A stretch of 64,000 nt of DNA from Pseudisothecium myosuroides (Eukaryota; Streptophyta; Bryopsida; Hypnales; Lembophyllaceae). The stretch spans positions 10,605,296-10,669,295 of the forward strand of contig OX637292.1 in the NCBI GenBank assembly GCA_951799445.1, given 5' to 3'. The stretch's first letter is position 1, and every line of letters begins with the position of its first letter. This document shows positions 1 to 9,652 of the stretch, in pieces. Below the pieces are notes generated by a model. It made no database searches. It worked only from the letters and a program-made list of their open reading frames with translations, and was not told the DNA's origin. The translations under genes were made by a program, and so were the position numbers.

Positions 1-28
1 AGTGTCAGAATCGTCTTCACTGCATTTA

Positions 29-425
29 AGGTTGAACCACCCATTTCTAGTCACTATTAAGCAATTTCAACACAGATGAGGAGCGATGTGAGGTAGAGGA
101 AATTTTTCTCTTGCAGAGAAATAAGAAATATTGGGACTCTAAATTTTTAGTAATTTTATCCCCAAAATTGAAATTACTGTGAATTTTGGGAGCCCAAAAG
201 TGTTCAAAATCCATTACCAATCACTAGAGTCTTCTAAATCCAATCATAGCCAAAACTACTTTCCCACTCTGTATTTCCCACATATTTTACGACACTTTGG
301 GACATGTATCATGACCTTATTAGTCCCAACCTTGAAAAAAAAAAAAAACATTCTAGGCCTTGGTTGGAAATAGACCACCATACAGGTTGGGAATTGGCTC
401 CTAGTTGGTAATGGGTGGTCCGACC
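29..425. mobile_element. Tourist-like MITE, diverged copy
   Basis: A 397-bp element bounded by inverted ends (AGGTTGAACCACCCATT at the left; the right end is the reverse complement of AGGTCGGACCACCCATT, counting one T of the target site). TTA lies directly outside both ends (26-28 and 426-428). The interior aligns by eye, with many changes, to the elements at 28,372-28,797 and 59,876-60,299. TTA duplications are typical of PIF/Harbinger-derived Tourist MITEs. No coding capacity is seen. Confidence 0.65.
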
Positions 426-618
426 TTAGTGATGCTTTCCGTTTTATGAAACAGCCTTGCTACCGGTATTTGGAGCCTTGCTGGGCTTGTCCAACATCAA
501 AGGCTCCACACTGCATCCCTTCATGGTATAAATTTTGTCGTTCTTCACGTCATTCTTACATTTGCTTGCATAGCAATGGGCAATTTTACACTCACACTAA
601 CTCAATCAACTTTGACTA

Positions 619-799
619 CAATAGAACCTCTCTTAGTGCATAACATGCAGTAAGAGAGGTCGTGATTTTTGTGAACAGTAGTTGGAGGCCCCATAGCGAG
701 AGGGTCACGTTAGCCAAAGTTTTGTACATAACCTCTCCAGCTGTATAAACCTCTCTTAGTGCATAGTCCCGGCACTATGCACTAACATAGGTTCTATTG
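619..799. mobile_element. Stowaway-like MITE with TA target site
   Basis: An element of about 181 bp with near-perfect inverted ends: CAATAGAACCTCTCTTAGTG at the left and its complement, with a small AACATA variation, at the right (776-799). TA lies outside each end (617-618, 800-801). Short length, TA flanks and absence of an ORF fit Tc1/mariner-type (Stowaway) MITEs. Confidence 0.65.
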
Positions 800-801
800 T
801 A

Positions 802-1412
802 TAACCTTAGTGAAAGTGGATTCATTTTAATGGGTGGTTGGTGCAAAGCTTGGGGTTCACGACATAGCCGCATCTCATGGGACAATAAGTGTCTAGCAAC
901 CGGTTGCTGCCATGGTCAATTGCACTACAATTGGTGATCATGCTTTAATATTATTAATCAATGCTAAGGGGCCCTTTTGCTCCTCCAAAAAGTGGGAGCC
1001 CCCAATATTGCAACTTCCCAGCCAACCAATGGCATTAACTTTACAACTTATCAGTTTGCCAACAACTCTCTGAAGATTAAAACTAAATTCAATCCCAGAG
1101 ATTTAGAGAAGGATTATCCCAATCTCCAAGGGAGATTGGTTTAGGTTGGTTAACAATTTTATGGAATAGGGAGAAACTACATTTAGAAGTAACTTTGCCT
1201 TATTGTCAAACTAAAAGCAACCATAAAGTTCAAGTTCAATGTTAAAAATAGTTTCAGGAAGTTGGAAACTAACTCATTCTACTTGTCATGAATCTCCTCA
1301 AAAAATTTGCTCACCAATAATTCCGATCTTCCTATTGCAAGTTTGTAACTATTGTATACATCCATGTAAAAACTTGATTTGGAAAAGGGTCTTTTATGCA
1401 AGGTGTGCAATT
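802..1412. other. AT-rich intergenic DNA
   Basis: No gene, repeat end or RNA could be supported in this stretch. It only holds short scattered open frames without recognisable motifs, and a small local inverted repeat (GGGGCCC.../...GGGAGCCCCC) near 969-1002. Confidence 0.4.
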
Positions 1413-1416
1413 TTAA

Positions 1417-2341
1417 CCCCTAAAGGACCGAGACCTTTTTTCTGCCAAAAAACACTGAAAACTGCCATTTCTATAGCAAACAGTAAAAAAAATTGAAAAA
1501 TGTTTTTTTTGCACATCTAACCGTAGGATCTTACACCTAACTAGTATGAGAATGTATGGAAAAAATTTCAGAATTTTTGACCGCACAGATTGCAAGATAT
1601 TTGTGTTTAAAGTGGAAAAAACAAGTTTTTCAGCACATTGCGGGACTAGATTTTTTGACTTTGAACATTTTTAACTTAAAATTTTTGCACTACAAAGTTT
1701 TGAGCTTTAAATCTTTATAGTAGAGAATTGAGTTGAGAGTCTAGGGGGAAAAAAAATTATTCAAAAAAGCTTAATTATCAATCCTAAAAAAATTGTTAAG
1801 TAGAAGTAGGTACGAGATACAAGGAAAATCTAAAATATTCATATATTTTAGATGGAATTAAAATACACTAATCCAAATGGTGAGATTGTTCTAACAAGTA
1901 AAATAAACCACGAGAATTTTTTTTTTTTTAAATTGCAAAAATAGCATTCAGAAATGCATCCTACAAGTTATTTTTTTCAAGAAAATGCTCTAACTGCCCG
2001 AAAAACAAGAATATCCATAACTTTCTCATAACAAATCCAAATGAAATGAATCAACTCTTTCCAGATAGGCAAAAATATATTCTATGAGAAAAAATATATA
2101 TAAAAAAAAAAATCAAAATTTTGCCAATTTTTTTTTTGCTGCCCGCCGTCCCCTGTTTTGAGCTTATTTGGTCATAACTATTGTTTCCGGGCACCGATTG
2201 TGAAAAAAATTATATTCCCACGAAGCTTATCAGCTGTTCAAGCTCCAGAAAAAGTTTCAAAAAATCAGGAGAAAATTTCAGCCCGTAGGTACCTGCCCAA
2301 AAATGCATTTGTCCCCTGAAGGGACAACGGTCCTTTAGGGG
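1417..2341. mobile_element. TTAA-flanked piggyBac-like MITE, copy 1
   Basis: A 925-bp element starting CCCCTAAAGGACC and ending GGTCCTTTAGGGG, with TTAA immediately outside both ends (1413-1416, 2342-2345). It belongs to the family repeated at 2841, 15699, 19383, 34017, 34971, 36513, 39381, 49926 and 51224. Interior landmarks shared by several copies are the CCATTTCTATAG segment near the left end, the ATCTAACCGTAGGATCTTA segment, and GGGCACCGATTGTGAAAAAA near the right end. No transposase ORF is present, so it is non-autonomous. Confidence 0.75.
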
Positions 2342-2345
2342 TTAA

Positions 2346-2836
2346 GTGCATGGAATTCCTTCTTTGGTCTTAGGAAAGAAAAGTGGGTTGGATTACAAAC
2401 TAGGTCTCATAATCAAAGATAAAAACATTGCTTCCATATATAATTATCAAAATTGTTCTAAATTGGACACAATATGCATATCTTGTCCTCAAACGTAAGA
2501 AAATCATTTAAATATGGAATCTAATTTTTGAATTGTCATTTTTGTGTGAACCTAAGTTGAAAACCTTCCAATGTGGTTGGAAAGATGGAGATTTAAAGTG
2601 TATCTATGAAGCAAACTCAAATGAAAAATACAATTGTAACCTTATTTTCACAACACTATAGATGGATGGTGATGCAAGTGCCTCCTACACGTGGGATTCT
2701 CTAATATAGAATTATGAAGTGTCACTAGAGTTTTTATTTTTACTTTTGTGTAGTACTCCCTCTATCTCAAAATAATAATGGTGTTATTTTGAGACAGGGG
2801 GAATGGTTAATTGGGTGAAACTTAATCCCTAAAATC
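2346..2836. other. AT-rich spacer with a mini foldback
   Basis: Spacer between two TTAA-type elements with no gene. At 2755-2805 there is a roughly 50-bp hairpin whose arms read CTCCCTCTATCTCAAAATAA and its complement. The arm resembles the Stowaway-type end CTCCCTCYGTCCCAAAATAA seen again at 40,388, so it is probably a collapsed or internally deleted Stowaway MITE. Confidence 0.45.
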
Positions 2837-2840
2837 TTAA

Positions 2841-3762
2841 CCCCTAAAGGCCCAAGGCATTTTCTAGTTCCGAAACCACTGAAAACTGCCATTTCTGCTG
2901 CGATCACTTTCTAAATTTAAAAAAACTTTTTTTTTAGAATCTAACCATAGGATCTTATACTTCACTTGTCTCAGATTATGTGGTAAAATTTTCATGAAGT
3001 TTGATCATACGGATTGGAAGATATTAGCACTTGAAGTTGGAAAAAGAAGTTTTTTTGAACTGTGGCCTGCAATTTTAGATGACTTTGACGGCCATTTGTG
3101 GATTTTTTTTTGCAATAGACACCATAGAGTTAAAAAAATATATGTTGAAAATTTGAGTTAAGAGTTGGGGAAAAAAAATTCAGAATGTCAAAACCTGATT
3201 TTCACATATAAAAAAATTGTTAAGTAGAAGTAGGTCCAAAATTGAACAAAACACTAAATCGTTAATAGCTATTAGGTGGAATTAAAATACCATAATCCCA
3301 ACGGTGGGATTGTTCTTGCAAACAAACTTAACCTTGTCAAAAGAAAATTTGAAAAAATTTGAAAATTGCATTCAAAAATGAATTCTATAAGTTGTTTTTT
3401 GAAGAAGATGTTTAGACTGCCGCAAAAACAAGATTGTCCATAACTTTCTCATTCTGAGTCCAAATAGAATGAATCAAAGCTTCAAATGTAGACAAAAAAA
3501 TTATCCTTGGAAAAAAAATTCAAAGAAAAGAAAAAACAAATTTTTAAAGTTCAGTTTTTTTGCCCAGTGAACTGCTTTTTTGACTTCGGGTGGCATAACT
3601 TTTGCTCCCGAGCACCGATTGAAAAAAAAATTATATTCTTAGAAAGCTAATGTGATTTCCTATCTTCAAAAAAAGTTTCAAAAAATCAGGTCAAAATTTC
3701 AGGTTGCACGAGCCTACCTGAAATCCCAAGTGTTCCCTGAGGGGACTTTGGGCCTTTAGGGG
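2841..3762. mobile_element. TTAA-flanked piggyBac-like MITE, copy 2
   Basis: A 922-bp element with ends CCCCTAAAGGCCCAAGG and GGGCCTTTAGGGG, flanked by TTAA at 2837-2840 and 3763-3766. It has the same orientation as copy 1 (the end carrying the CCATTTCTGCTG segment is at the left) but is more diverged. No coding capacity. Confidence 0.72.
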
Positions 3763-3766
3763 TTAA

Positions 3767-4835
3767 AGTCTTCTTGAAGGACACTTGGGATTTTAGGTAG
3801 GTTTAGATGACCACAATTATTGACATGATTTAATAAAAAAAATTACTGAAGATAGAAGAATATATTAACTTTATAGGAATGAAGTTTTCATTTCAATTGG
3901 TGCACAAGAGCAAAAGTTATGCCATCCTAAGCAACGGTGCTAGTACGTGAGCCCAAGAATGCGAGCTTGTGAGCATTAAGCCTACAATATAGGTACCTAT
4001 AATATAGATACCACACACTATTGAAGGTGTATGTATCATAAACACCTATAATATGGGTGTTTGTAACATATATACCTTATAGTTATAGACGGTTTCTATA
4101 GTATATACACTTATAACATAGGTGTGTAGTATTCTAGGCTCATGGGCTCACACTCCTATGCTCACATAATAGCAACCCTCCCATCCTAAGCCTCCAAAGC
4201 AATTTGGTTAGATAAGAAAAAAAATTAATTTAAAAACAAACTCACATAGATTATTATTTTGCCTATGTGCAAAGTTTTGATTCATTCCATTTGGATCAAT
4301 CATGTGAAAGTTATGGAGCTCCTTGTCTTATAGGCAATTATAGAAACTTTTGGAGAATATAATGTAATGGATTTGTTTTTGAACCCAATTTTAACAATCT
4401 TCAAAAAAACAAATTTCACAAGGTTAGATATGCTTGTTAGAACAATCTCACTACTAGGATTAGTGTATTTCAATTCCATCTTAGAGCTATTGACAATTTA
4501 TTTTTTCCTTCAATCTTGTACCAACTTCCACTCAAGAATTTTTTAAAGAATGAAAATTAAGCATTTTTTAAAAAACTTTCCCCCCTGACCTTCAATTCAA
4601 ATATTCAATTTAAAATTTTAAGAAGTCAAAATGTTTAGTTCAAAAATTTTAAATTAAGAAGATTCAAAGTTAATAAATAATCTAATCACATAAGATTTCC
4701 CAAAATTTGTTTTCTTCACTATAAGTCCATTTATCTTGCAATCTATGAAGTGAAGGTTTCTAAAATTTCTTCCACACATTCATATACAAAACAATTAGTG
4801 CAAGATCTTACAGTTAAATATGCAAAAAGAAATTC
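3767..4835. mobile_element. Degenerate TTAA-family element interrupted by a Mutator-like MITE
   Basis: It begins directly after the right TTAA of copy 2 but lies in the opposite orientation to it. Family landmarks are recognisable though decayed: CAATTGGTGC...AAAAGTTATG near 3898-3921, the TTGTACCAACTTC...AAGAATTTTTTAAAGAATG segment near 4516-4552, and the TCCACACATTCATA segment near 4770. The terminal inverted repeats are too decayed to place the right end precisely. An insertion at 3932-4190 splits it. Confidence 0.5.
3932..4190. mobile_element. Mutator-like MITE with 9-10 bp target duplication
   Basis: The sequence CCATCCTAAG occurs at 3922-3931 and again at 4191-4200, framing a 259-bp insertion. 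The ends are imperfect inverted repeats (around GGTGCTAGTACGTGAGC at the left against GTTGCTATTATGTGAGC read inward from the right). Removing it restores family sequence of the surrounding TTAA-type element. A 9-bp-class duplication fits Mutator-like elements. The interior has several near-repeats of ACCTATAATATAGG. Confidence 0.6.
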
Positions 4836-5430
4836 ATAAAAATTACTGGAGTCAAGACAATTAATTATATATATAGACACACACATATGTAGAATTTTTT
4901 GAATATTTTTCACCAACATTTAATTTATTTTTTCCATTACTCTATACAACAATACTCCAAATGTAGCACATATACTATTTAGAGAAATGATAAAGATGGT
5001 CAAATTCTGAATTCGGTAACATATATACATTTTTGAAATATTGTTTTAATATTGGCAAATGTTGGAACGGTCCCAAACACCACAAGGGCACTCCGGCTTC
5101 AGATCCACGTGGAATTCCACGTCATAAAACCACGTGTAGAACCCACAATCGCATTCCCGGCTCACGCACTTCGCACATGTCTCGTTCAATTGGGGGAACC
5201 GGGGAACGGGGGAACGCAGAGGAACACAGTTCCCCAGGAACGGCCGGCCCGTGGTCTGCAGATTTACCCACGCGGGTAAAATCATTGGGACGGAGAGCAA
5301 TCCCCAACTGAAGTCCGTCAGTTCAATCAGTCAGCCCCGCCCGCCGGGTTCAGTTCAAGTTCAAGTGACGGAGGTTCTCCCGTCTACTCATCAGTCAGCA
5401 ATTGAAAGGAAAGGTAGCCGGCATGAAATC
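4836..5430. other. AT-rich DNA passing into a gene-less GC-rich island
   Basis: 4836-5040 is AT-rich. 5050-5430 is abruptly GC-rich with CpG-rich words (GGCCGGCC, CACGCGGGTAAA, CCCGCCCGCCGGG). Short ORFs are open in several frames on both strands, but none shows a recognisable domain or codon bias favouring one frame. It could be a promoter or 5' region of an unseen gene, or part of a repeat. No call is made. Confidence 0.3.
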
Positions 5431-5597
5431 AGGGTAATTTCTTACAATTACCCTCGGTTGGGGCAATGTGGGGGTCAGGTCTCCCTAGCCCCAAATTATG
5501 CAAGAGATACCAGAAAATGCGGCACAAAATAGGGCAATTTTTTACAATTACCCTTGGTTGGGACAATGAGGGGGTCAATTCTCCCTAGCTTGAAAGG
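5431..5597. repeat. Two-copy direct repeat, 100-bp period
   Basis: AGGGTAATTTCTTACAATTA at 5431 recurs as AGGGCAATTTTTTACAATTA at 5531, each followed by CCCTYGGTTGGGRCAATG and a GGGGGTCA...TCTCCCTAGC tail. The two units differ by scattered substitutions. No coding potential. Confidence 0.6.
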
Positions 5598-5781
5598 CTT
5601 GAAATTACAGCATTGTCAATGCAATATTCTCTAAACCAATAAAGCATTGTCAAGAAATATTGAATGCCAATCCCGGCTTAACAATATCAACCACAGACAA
5701 ACATCAAGATTGTAAACGTTCCTTCCTAATGTAATGTGTCAAACCAATCCCAATCCTATTACTTTAAATAAGGTTCTATTG

Positions 5782-5945
5782 TAGCTTTTTTTTCCATGTC
5801 CGTCTGTTTGGGTTTGTATGTGTCTCTGTTTTTTTTTTTTTTGGTTGTTGTTCCACCACTCCACTTGTGGCTGGTGTTTGTGTAATGTTCCACTTGTGGC
5901 TGGTGTTTGTGAAATTCCGTTTCATTTGTTTCAAAAAAAAAAAAT
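5782..5945 (+). mobile_element. Possible retroposon 3' end with poly-A
   Basis: The stretch ends TTTCATTTGTTTC followed by 12 A residues, the same terminal phrase as the tiny retroposon at 18,385-18,418 (CCATTTGTTTC plus A-run). It contains a T-run and two copies of a 29-bp unit starting CCACTTGTGGCTGGTG at 5861 and 5890. The left end and a convincing target duplication could not be fixed; only TAGC on both sides is suggestive. Confidence 0.35.
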
Positions 5946-5979
5946 AGCCTGAAATTAGAAGATTGGCATCCGTCACAGA

Positions 5980-6530
5980 ATGGAATCACACGGTAACGTA
6001 CTTTACTTACTACACAGGCTCACCTGCTTGGTAACTTACTATCACGAATTCATGAAGCCTGACTCAGCTGAGCCAGCCAGCCAGCGCGGGTGGGAGCTGG
6101 TGCAGACCGGGCCGGGTGCACGCCGGCCGGCCTTGAAAGGTGGGTGGGGTAGTACGAGTGTACGACGGTCGCGCAGTCTTGGGCGGGGAGAGCTCGAGTT
6201 TGGGCCCTGAATCAGTGGAACGGGTGGCCGGGTCCGGACGCCCGTGATTGAGACGGCCCGGGCCTTCAAGTCTTCAACGGTTGAGTGCGATGAGGGCCGA
6301 AGCTGGTCCAGGCCCCCGAGGCGAGGCGAGGCAAATGAATGGGGGCGCAGACTTCCAGAGGGACGGAAGGTCATCATAGAAGCGAGTGGGGACTGACTGA
6401 ATAGTGGAACTTCCCTTGATAAGCACACCACACAGCCTTATCAATGATCAAGTGTGCAAGCCACTGACATGCATGGATTGCGTAGAGGAAGGCAAGGGAA
6501 TGTAATAACTTATTAACTTACTACCATGGA
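5980..6530. other. GC-rich island without recognisable gene
   Basis: About 450 bp (5986-6431) of high GC with CpG-rich words such as GCCGGCCGGCC and GACGGCCCGGGCC. The longest frame is 129 codons on the minus strand (6431-6042), rich in Arg, Ser and Pro, as expected of random GC-rich sequence; no domain is recognised. The remainder to 6530 is ordinary intergenic DNA. Whether the island is a promoter, exon remnant or repeat is undecided. Confidence 0.3.
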
Positions 6531-6867
6531 CAATTGGACCTACTCCCCTACTCCCCCTCCCTCCCTACTCCTAGCTTAAACAATTCCCCCTTGGAGATTG
6601 GGAGAAGAATCCCTCCCTGAATGTATGGGACAAAATTTTAGTTTAATCTGCGAAAAGAGTCAATGGCTAAGTGGGAAGTTGGCAACGCTGGTCACTTGAA
6701 CAATTGGACAATTGAACCTCTTCCCCTAATTCCCCTCCCTCCCTACTCCTAGCCTAATCCATTCCCCCTTGGAGATTGGGAGAAATTTCTCTCTGGATGC
6801 ATGGGAAAGAATTTTAGTTTAATCTGCAAAAAAAGTCATTGGTTGAGTGGGAAGCTGGCAACTCTGG
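6531..6867. repeat. Tandem duplication, about 178-bp period
   Basis: CAATTGGAC...CTCCCTCCCTACTCCTAGC...CCCCCTTGGAGATTGGGAGAA...TTTTAGTTTAATCTGC...GTGGGAAG.TGGCAAC occurs twice in direct order. The shared word TTGGAGATTG sits at 6591 and 6769. A third, partial echo (GGCTGAGTAGGAAGTTG) follows at about 6877. No coding signal. Confidence 0.7.
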
Positions 6868-8620
6868 TTTTCTTTGGCTGAGTAGGAAGTTGCAAGAGAG
6901 GCATTGGTGGGCGGGGATGTTGCCATGTTGTGGGCTCCTACTTTGTGTGGAAGCAAAATGGCCCCTCCCTCCCCCCCTCCTCCCCTATTGCCCCTAGTGT
7001 AGTTTAATGATGTTGTGTGGAAAGAAAGAAGATCATTGTGATAAAGAGAGTACGACTTGGATTGTTTGTTGATTTTTGTCACCGTCTCTATTTGCATGGA
7101 AAGATCAAGGAATGGTACGGTTTAGTTTTTTTTAGGTTGTTGACGTGCCTCCAATGGTGATAAGTATGAAGGGTTCTTTGATTGTTTTATTTGTTTATTT
7201 CTAATTTCAATCATTTTTGTGGATGATAATAGGCTTGAAACAAGCGTGGATATAGAGAGTCAAGTATTGGAGACAAGGTTCTATTTAGTATTTAGCAATG
7301 ATTTCAATGTGATCCACAAGCGACTCAAAAGTTGTAGAAAGTGCTTCTCAAATATAAAGTTATAAATTCTTATTCAAGTACTATTAGAAATGCCATTGTT
7401 TTATACTCCGTATTATTTATTTAGACAAGTTTTGAATCAATTGCACTTCACTACTTTTGGAGGGCATTGCTTCATTGAAACACTTGTTGTACAATAGTAT
7501 CAAAATGTTTTGATGAAAGGTTTTGGTTTTTTTGTAAAACAATGAAAAGTTCTTTAGAAGACTTTGAACAACATGAACAATAGAAGTTGCCATCATAAAA
7601 AACAATTCTAGATAATATTACTAGTATGGATCAATTATGTGCATCATAAAATTAAATCTTTGTACAGAGAATTTGAACCCAAGAATGCATCATGTGGCTC
7701 AAATGTATAAATTGAATGCATTGTCTTATTCAACAAATATTTCAAATGCAAGGGCATTAAGATGTAACAATGGTTTATGTTGCAACTTATATTCTCTCCA
7801 CTATGGCTAATGCAATTATATGCTTATAGTTAAAAAGAAAGGTCAAATATCATCAGAACCAACATCATTTGCATGTTTGTCAAATTGTGAATATTTTAAA
7901 TTCTATGAATGTCAACTTTCTTCAATTTTTGTAAACAACAATAAGAAATGAAATATACCAATATGCCAAGGCACAAATTTTTTTGAGCTCTATGAAAAAA
8001 TTGACAAAATATAAAATAATTCCAAATTATGGTGCATAAAACCAAATTTAAGACATGGTTAACTTTGAAATCAATTTTCTTTCAAATCACAACTAATTTT
8101 TACTTCAAGCTTCCATTAGTAATGTGTTATATGTCGCACACAACTTTCCCATATATACTTTTGGACTTTGCACATTGATAATTATGGTAAGTTTGTTTGA
8201 ATGAAATAGTTTCAAGTCTATACTCAGTTCTGTTTGTCACTGTAATATGGGCCCAAAAAGTGATGATTTTTGGTGTTTATACCATACTGAACTCTTTCAT
8301 TGGTGTCAATGCCTTTGCATTAGAGGTTGTCACACCTTTTGCACCCCATGTTCAATTTTTTAGAGAATGAGGATTTGGCATTCTCTCCTCAAATTGTGAT
8401 TGAACCCATTCTTTAAAGATTGAGAAGTTTTTTCCCTCTTCAAGAAATGAAGAATGGGCATGAAGAAGTTTATGCTCATGAAATTTCATTTTCGAGGAAG
8501 GTATGATAATCCCTTTCATTGTATGGACTTATTTCTCATGAATGATCATGATTTCCCAATCTTTATTCAACTAGTTGAAAATTCAACTCTTGACAAACGC
8601 TGCATTTTGCCTCATTTTCT
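6868..8620. other. AT-rich intergenic DNA
   Basis: No gene or transposon end could be supported. Open frames are short and unrecognised. The 81-codon frame at 8454-8699 runs into the right-hand MITE and so is not a gene. Confidence 0.4.
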
Positions 8621-8621
8621 A

Positions 8622-8791
8622 AGGGACGCTTTACACTTAGAGGTTGGGTCATTACTCTTAAGGCCATTCCACAAATTTCAGCCTTTTGCCCAATCATAAA
8701 TGAAGAGTTCAACCTTTTGCCTAATCACAAGCAAGAATTTTGAGCCTCTTACAGAATGAATTGGCCCGGCCTCTAAGTGTAAAGCGTCCCT
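8622..8791. mobile_element. Stowaway-like MITE with 22-bp inverted ends
   Basis: The ends read AGGGACGCTTTACACTTAGA and its exact complement, so the first 22 bases pair perfectly with the last 22. TA lies outside each end (8620-8621, 8792-8793). Length is 170 bp with no coding capacity. Identical arms suggest a fairly young insertion. Confidence 0.7.
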
Positions 8792-8799
8792 TATTATCA

Positions 8800-9243
8800 G
8801 ATTGGAGACTAATATAATCAATTGAGTTTTCAACTTGTATACACCCTCCAATTAAAAAAAAATTCAAACTAAAATTTTAAGAAATGTAGATTTCCAGGCT
8901 CCAACCAGGGTCTTCGAGGGTGACGAGGCCCGTTTCTTATCTCTGAACACCGAAATGTACCTATTTACTAAATCCGGAACCTAGATTCCTGCCGACCTCT
9001 GACGGAACGCCTCGTGGGTTCACCGGGGCCCACCGGGGCCCACCCAAACCAAACCACCCCCCATTCCCGTTCCCCCTGTTTGACCAAACCCCGGAATGAT
9101 CACTTGCGTTCCCACACTGATTGCACGCAATCTCCGTCAGTTCGAAACTTGCGCATCCATCCCAATTCTCATCCATCTCAATTCTCATTCATCCGTTCGT
9201 GCAGACATTCTCGGTGCTTTGGTACCTTAGGCTGGCTCTCTCG
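8800..9243. other. Upstream region of the DUF506 gene
   Basis: Non-repetitive DNA that becomes GC-richer toward the gene (direct repeat of GGGGCCCACC near 9025-9045). It is the plausible promoter-proximal region of the gene at 9653, but no specific cis-element is claimed beyond the TATA-like box that follows. Confidence 0.35.
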
Positions 9244-9250
9244 CTATAAG
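9244..9250 (+). promoter_or_regulatory. TATA-like box for the DUF506 gene
   Basis: CTATAAG followed by a pyrimidine-rich stretch (CCCCCTTCCTGTC and repeated AAGCTTC words) lies about 400 bp before the ATG at 9653. If used, it gives a long leader of about 380 bases containing several upstream ATGs (for example near 9373 and 9550), or a leader with an intron. Position and composition only; weak evidence. Confidence 0.35.
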
Positions 9251-9652
9251 CCCCCTTCCTGTCGGAGCTTTCGCATGTAGTAGTACCAGAGCTTCTTCAA
9301 GCTTCCTCAAGCTTCTGCGGCTTGATTCTCCTCCTCTATCCTTTGGAATTTCTTAGTTGCAGGAGTATTTGAGATGTGCTTGAGAATTGAAACAGTGAAG
9401 AGGTTGAGATTGTATGCGAATGCTGCGTTTAGTTGATTGAAGAAAAAGAGCAATCGAAACAGAGCAAGGGCTGTTTTGTTTGATGCGTTATTGGTTTTGT
9501 TGGTTGTTGGTTTCGGGGCGGACGTGATCGGTGTTTTTTGATACCAATCCATGGAGAGCGTTTTATAGCGTTCGTGGTTTTCGAGAGGTTTGTGTGTTGT
9601 TTGGGAGTGTTATTTTTAAGAAGTGGTAGTGGGAAGTGAGAGTTGAGTGAGG

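Noticed and set aside
5768..5780. AGGTTCTATTGTAG, matching the right end of the 619-799 MITE
   Set aside because: No left end or TA-flanked partner could be found; may be a chance match or a lone remnant.
6042..6431. 129-codon minus-strand frame in the GC-rich island
   Set aside because: Composition-driven Arg/Ser/Pro-rich sequence without motif, starting and ending at no recognisable signals.
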